Shown here: in pieces, positions 5,952 to 6,628 of the stretch
Layout of the letters: every line of letters begins with the position of its first letter
How positions within the stretch are numbered: the stretch's first letter is position 1
Source: an uncultured Oscillospiraceae bacterium
GTDB lineage: Bacteria > Bacillota > Clostridia > Oscillospirales > Oscillospiraceae
Direction: 5' to 3'
Length of the DNA: 6,628 nucleotides
Assembly: GCA_934569425.1 (NCBI GenBank)
Contig: CAKTKM010000082.1
Span: 1 to 6,628, forward strand
Position numbers and translations under genes: made by a program
The notes under the pieces: generated by a model
The model's database searches: none
Seen by the model: only the letters and a program-made list of their open reading frames with translations
Told to the model about the DNA's origin: nothing

Positions 5952-5980
5952 TAGACAAATTTTATAAATGATGCTATGCT
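5952..5980 (+). promoter_or_regulatory. Probable promoter of the aminotransferase gene
   Basis: TAGACA (5952-5957) and TATGCT (5975-5980) are separated by the ideal 17 bases, and TGC precedes the -10 box as an extended element. Transcription would start near 5987, leaving a leader of about 80 bases. Its layout closely resembles the regulator's own promoter (TAGCCA, 17 bases, TGC-TATGAT). Confidence 0.7.
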
Positions 5981-5991
5981 GACTGTGTTGT

Positions 5992-6003
5992 AATATTATT
6001 CTA
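5992..6003 (+). repeat. Direct repeat copy 2 (AATATTATTCTA)
   Basis: This is the exact second copy of the 12-base string at 5849-5860. It falls just after the predicted transcription start of the aminotransferase gene, a possible position for a repressor site, though AT-rich chance matches are common. Confidence 0.5.
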
Positions 6004-6052
6004 AACACAAAAGCAAAATATCGAAAATGAACAAGTTTGACCAATTCACACG

Positions 6053-6058
6053 AGGAGG
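6053..6058 (+). promoter_or_regulatory. Ribosome binding site that fixes the aminotransferase start
   Basis: AGGAGG stands 10 bases before the ATG at 6069. An in-frame ATG at 6027 would make the protein 14 residues longer but would translate through this site and has no ribosome site of its own. Confidence 0.8.
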
Positions 6059-6068
6059 TATCGCAGAC

Positions 6069-6628
6069 ATGCGTGACTTTGAGCCCGCGAAAATGAAACG
6101 GGTCCCCTTTACCGGAATTCGCCGGGTGCTGGAGAAAGCAAACAAGCTGGAGGCGGAGGGACGCAAGATCGTCCACTTTGAGGTAGGACAGCCCGACTTC
6201 GACACTCCGGCCAACATCAAGGAGGCCGCCAAGCAGGCTCTGGATCAGGGCGTGACGGCGTATTCCTCCAACTACGGAGATATTCGGCTGCGCCGTGCGA
6301 TCGCGGAGAAGCTGGAAAGAATGAACAACCTGACGGTAGACCCCGCCAAGGAGATCATGGTGACCTGCGGCGGCGAGGAGGCTGTAGCAGCGGCGCTTTT
6401 CGCGCTGCTGGAGAAGGGCGACGAGGTACTTATCGCCGACCCCAGCTACATCCCCTATTCCAGCCTGACCAAGATCGCCGAAGCGGAGCCGGTGTACGTA
6501 CCGCTGGATGAAAAGAATGGCTACTGCTTCGATCTGGAGAAGCTGGAGGCGGCCATCACGGAGAAGACGAAGCTGCTGGTGCTGTGTACGCCCGGTAACC
6601 CCACCGGCACCATGATGGACGAGGAGAG
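6069..6628 (+). CDS. Class I/II PLP-dependent aminotransferase, N-terminal part
   Basis: The first 186 codons are visible; the gene runs off the right edge. Family signatures are clear: VGQPDFDTP (39-47), the substrate-proximal AYSSNYGDIRLRRAIAEKL (64-82), CGGEEAVAAALFALLEKGDE (100-119), DPSYIPY (124-130) and TPGNPTGT (174-181), the cofactor-contacting NPTG motif. The lysine that carries pyridoxal phosphate lies past the window. Such cytoplasmic enzymes exchange amino groups between an amino acid and a 2-oxoacid. The sequence most resembles the aspartate/aromatic/alanine-type fold-I aminotransferases, and its place near iorAB makes aromatic or branched amino acids attractive substrates, but that cannot be settled here. 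The start at 6069 follows a strong AGGAGG. A third in-frame ATG at 6093 would also leave the fold intact but lacks a ribosome site. Confidence 0.88.
   Translation, partial: MRDFEPAKMKRVPFTGIRRVLEKANKLEAEGRKIVHFEVGQPDFDTPANIKEAAKQALDQGVTAYSSNYGDIRLRRAIAEKLERMNNLTVDPAKEIMVTCGGEEAVAAALFALLEKGDEVLIADPSYIPYSSLTKIAEAEPVYVPLDEKNGYCFDLEKLEAAITEKTKLLVLCTPGNPTGTMMDEE

Overview
The window looks like part of a chromosome from a GC-rich anaerobic Firmicute of the class Clostridia, most like the Oscillospiraceae group of gut bacteria (Flavonifractor/Oscillibacter/Intestinimonas-like). That placement is an inference. It rests on GC-rich coding sequence broken by very AT-rich promoter gaps, strong AGGAGG-type ribosome sites, vegetative -10 boxes, T-tailed hairpin terminators, and oxygen-sensitive ferredoxin-linked and butyrate-type enzymes. 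No tRNA, rRNA, mobile element or CRISPR array is visible.

Layout, left to right. (1) 1-246, plus: the C-terminal end of a MetI-type methionine ABC transporter permease. (2) 247-413: two strong hairpin terminators between convergent genes. (3) 2430 down to 414, minus: a two-gene unit, a diverged butyrate kinase (buk) followed by phosphate butyryltransferase (ptb). (4) 2431-2649: an AT-rich divergent promoter region with a perfect 12-bp palindrome at the predicted iorA transcription start. (5) 2650-4996, plus: iorA-iorB, the two subunits of indolepyruvate:ferredoxin oxidoreductase. (6) 5195-5848, plus: a YheO/DauR-type PAS-HTH transcriptional regulator with its own promoter and terminator. (7) 6069 to the window end, plus: the first 186 codons of a class I/II PLP-dependent aminotransferase with its own promoter.

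Together, genes 3-7 read as a possible route for energy from amino acids. The aminotransferase would make an aryl- (or branched-) 2-oxoacid. IorAB would oxidise it to the acyl-CoA with reduction of ferredoxin. Ptb would swap CoA for phosphate, and Buk would pass the phosphate to ADP, releasing the free acid (for example phenylacetate, 4-hydroxyphenylacetate or indoleacetate) plus ATP. Each enzyme family is well known. The linkage into one locus, and the use of a Ptb/Buk pair on IOR products, is inferred. The kinase lacks the arginine in its usual RGGLLxP motif, which fits (but does not prove) a changed substrate. The transporter fragment belongs to a separate, convergent unit.
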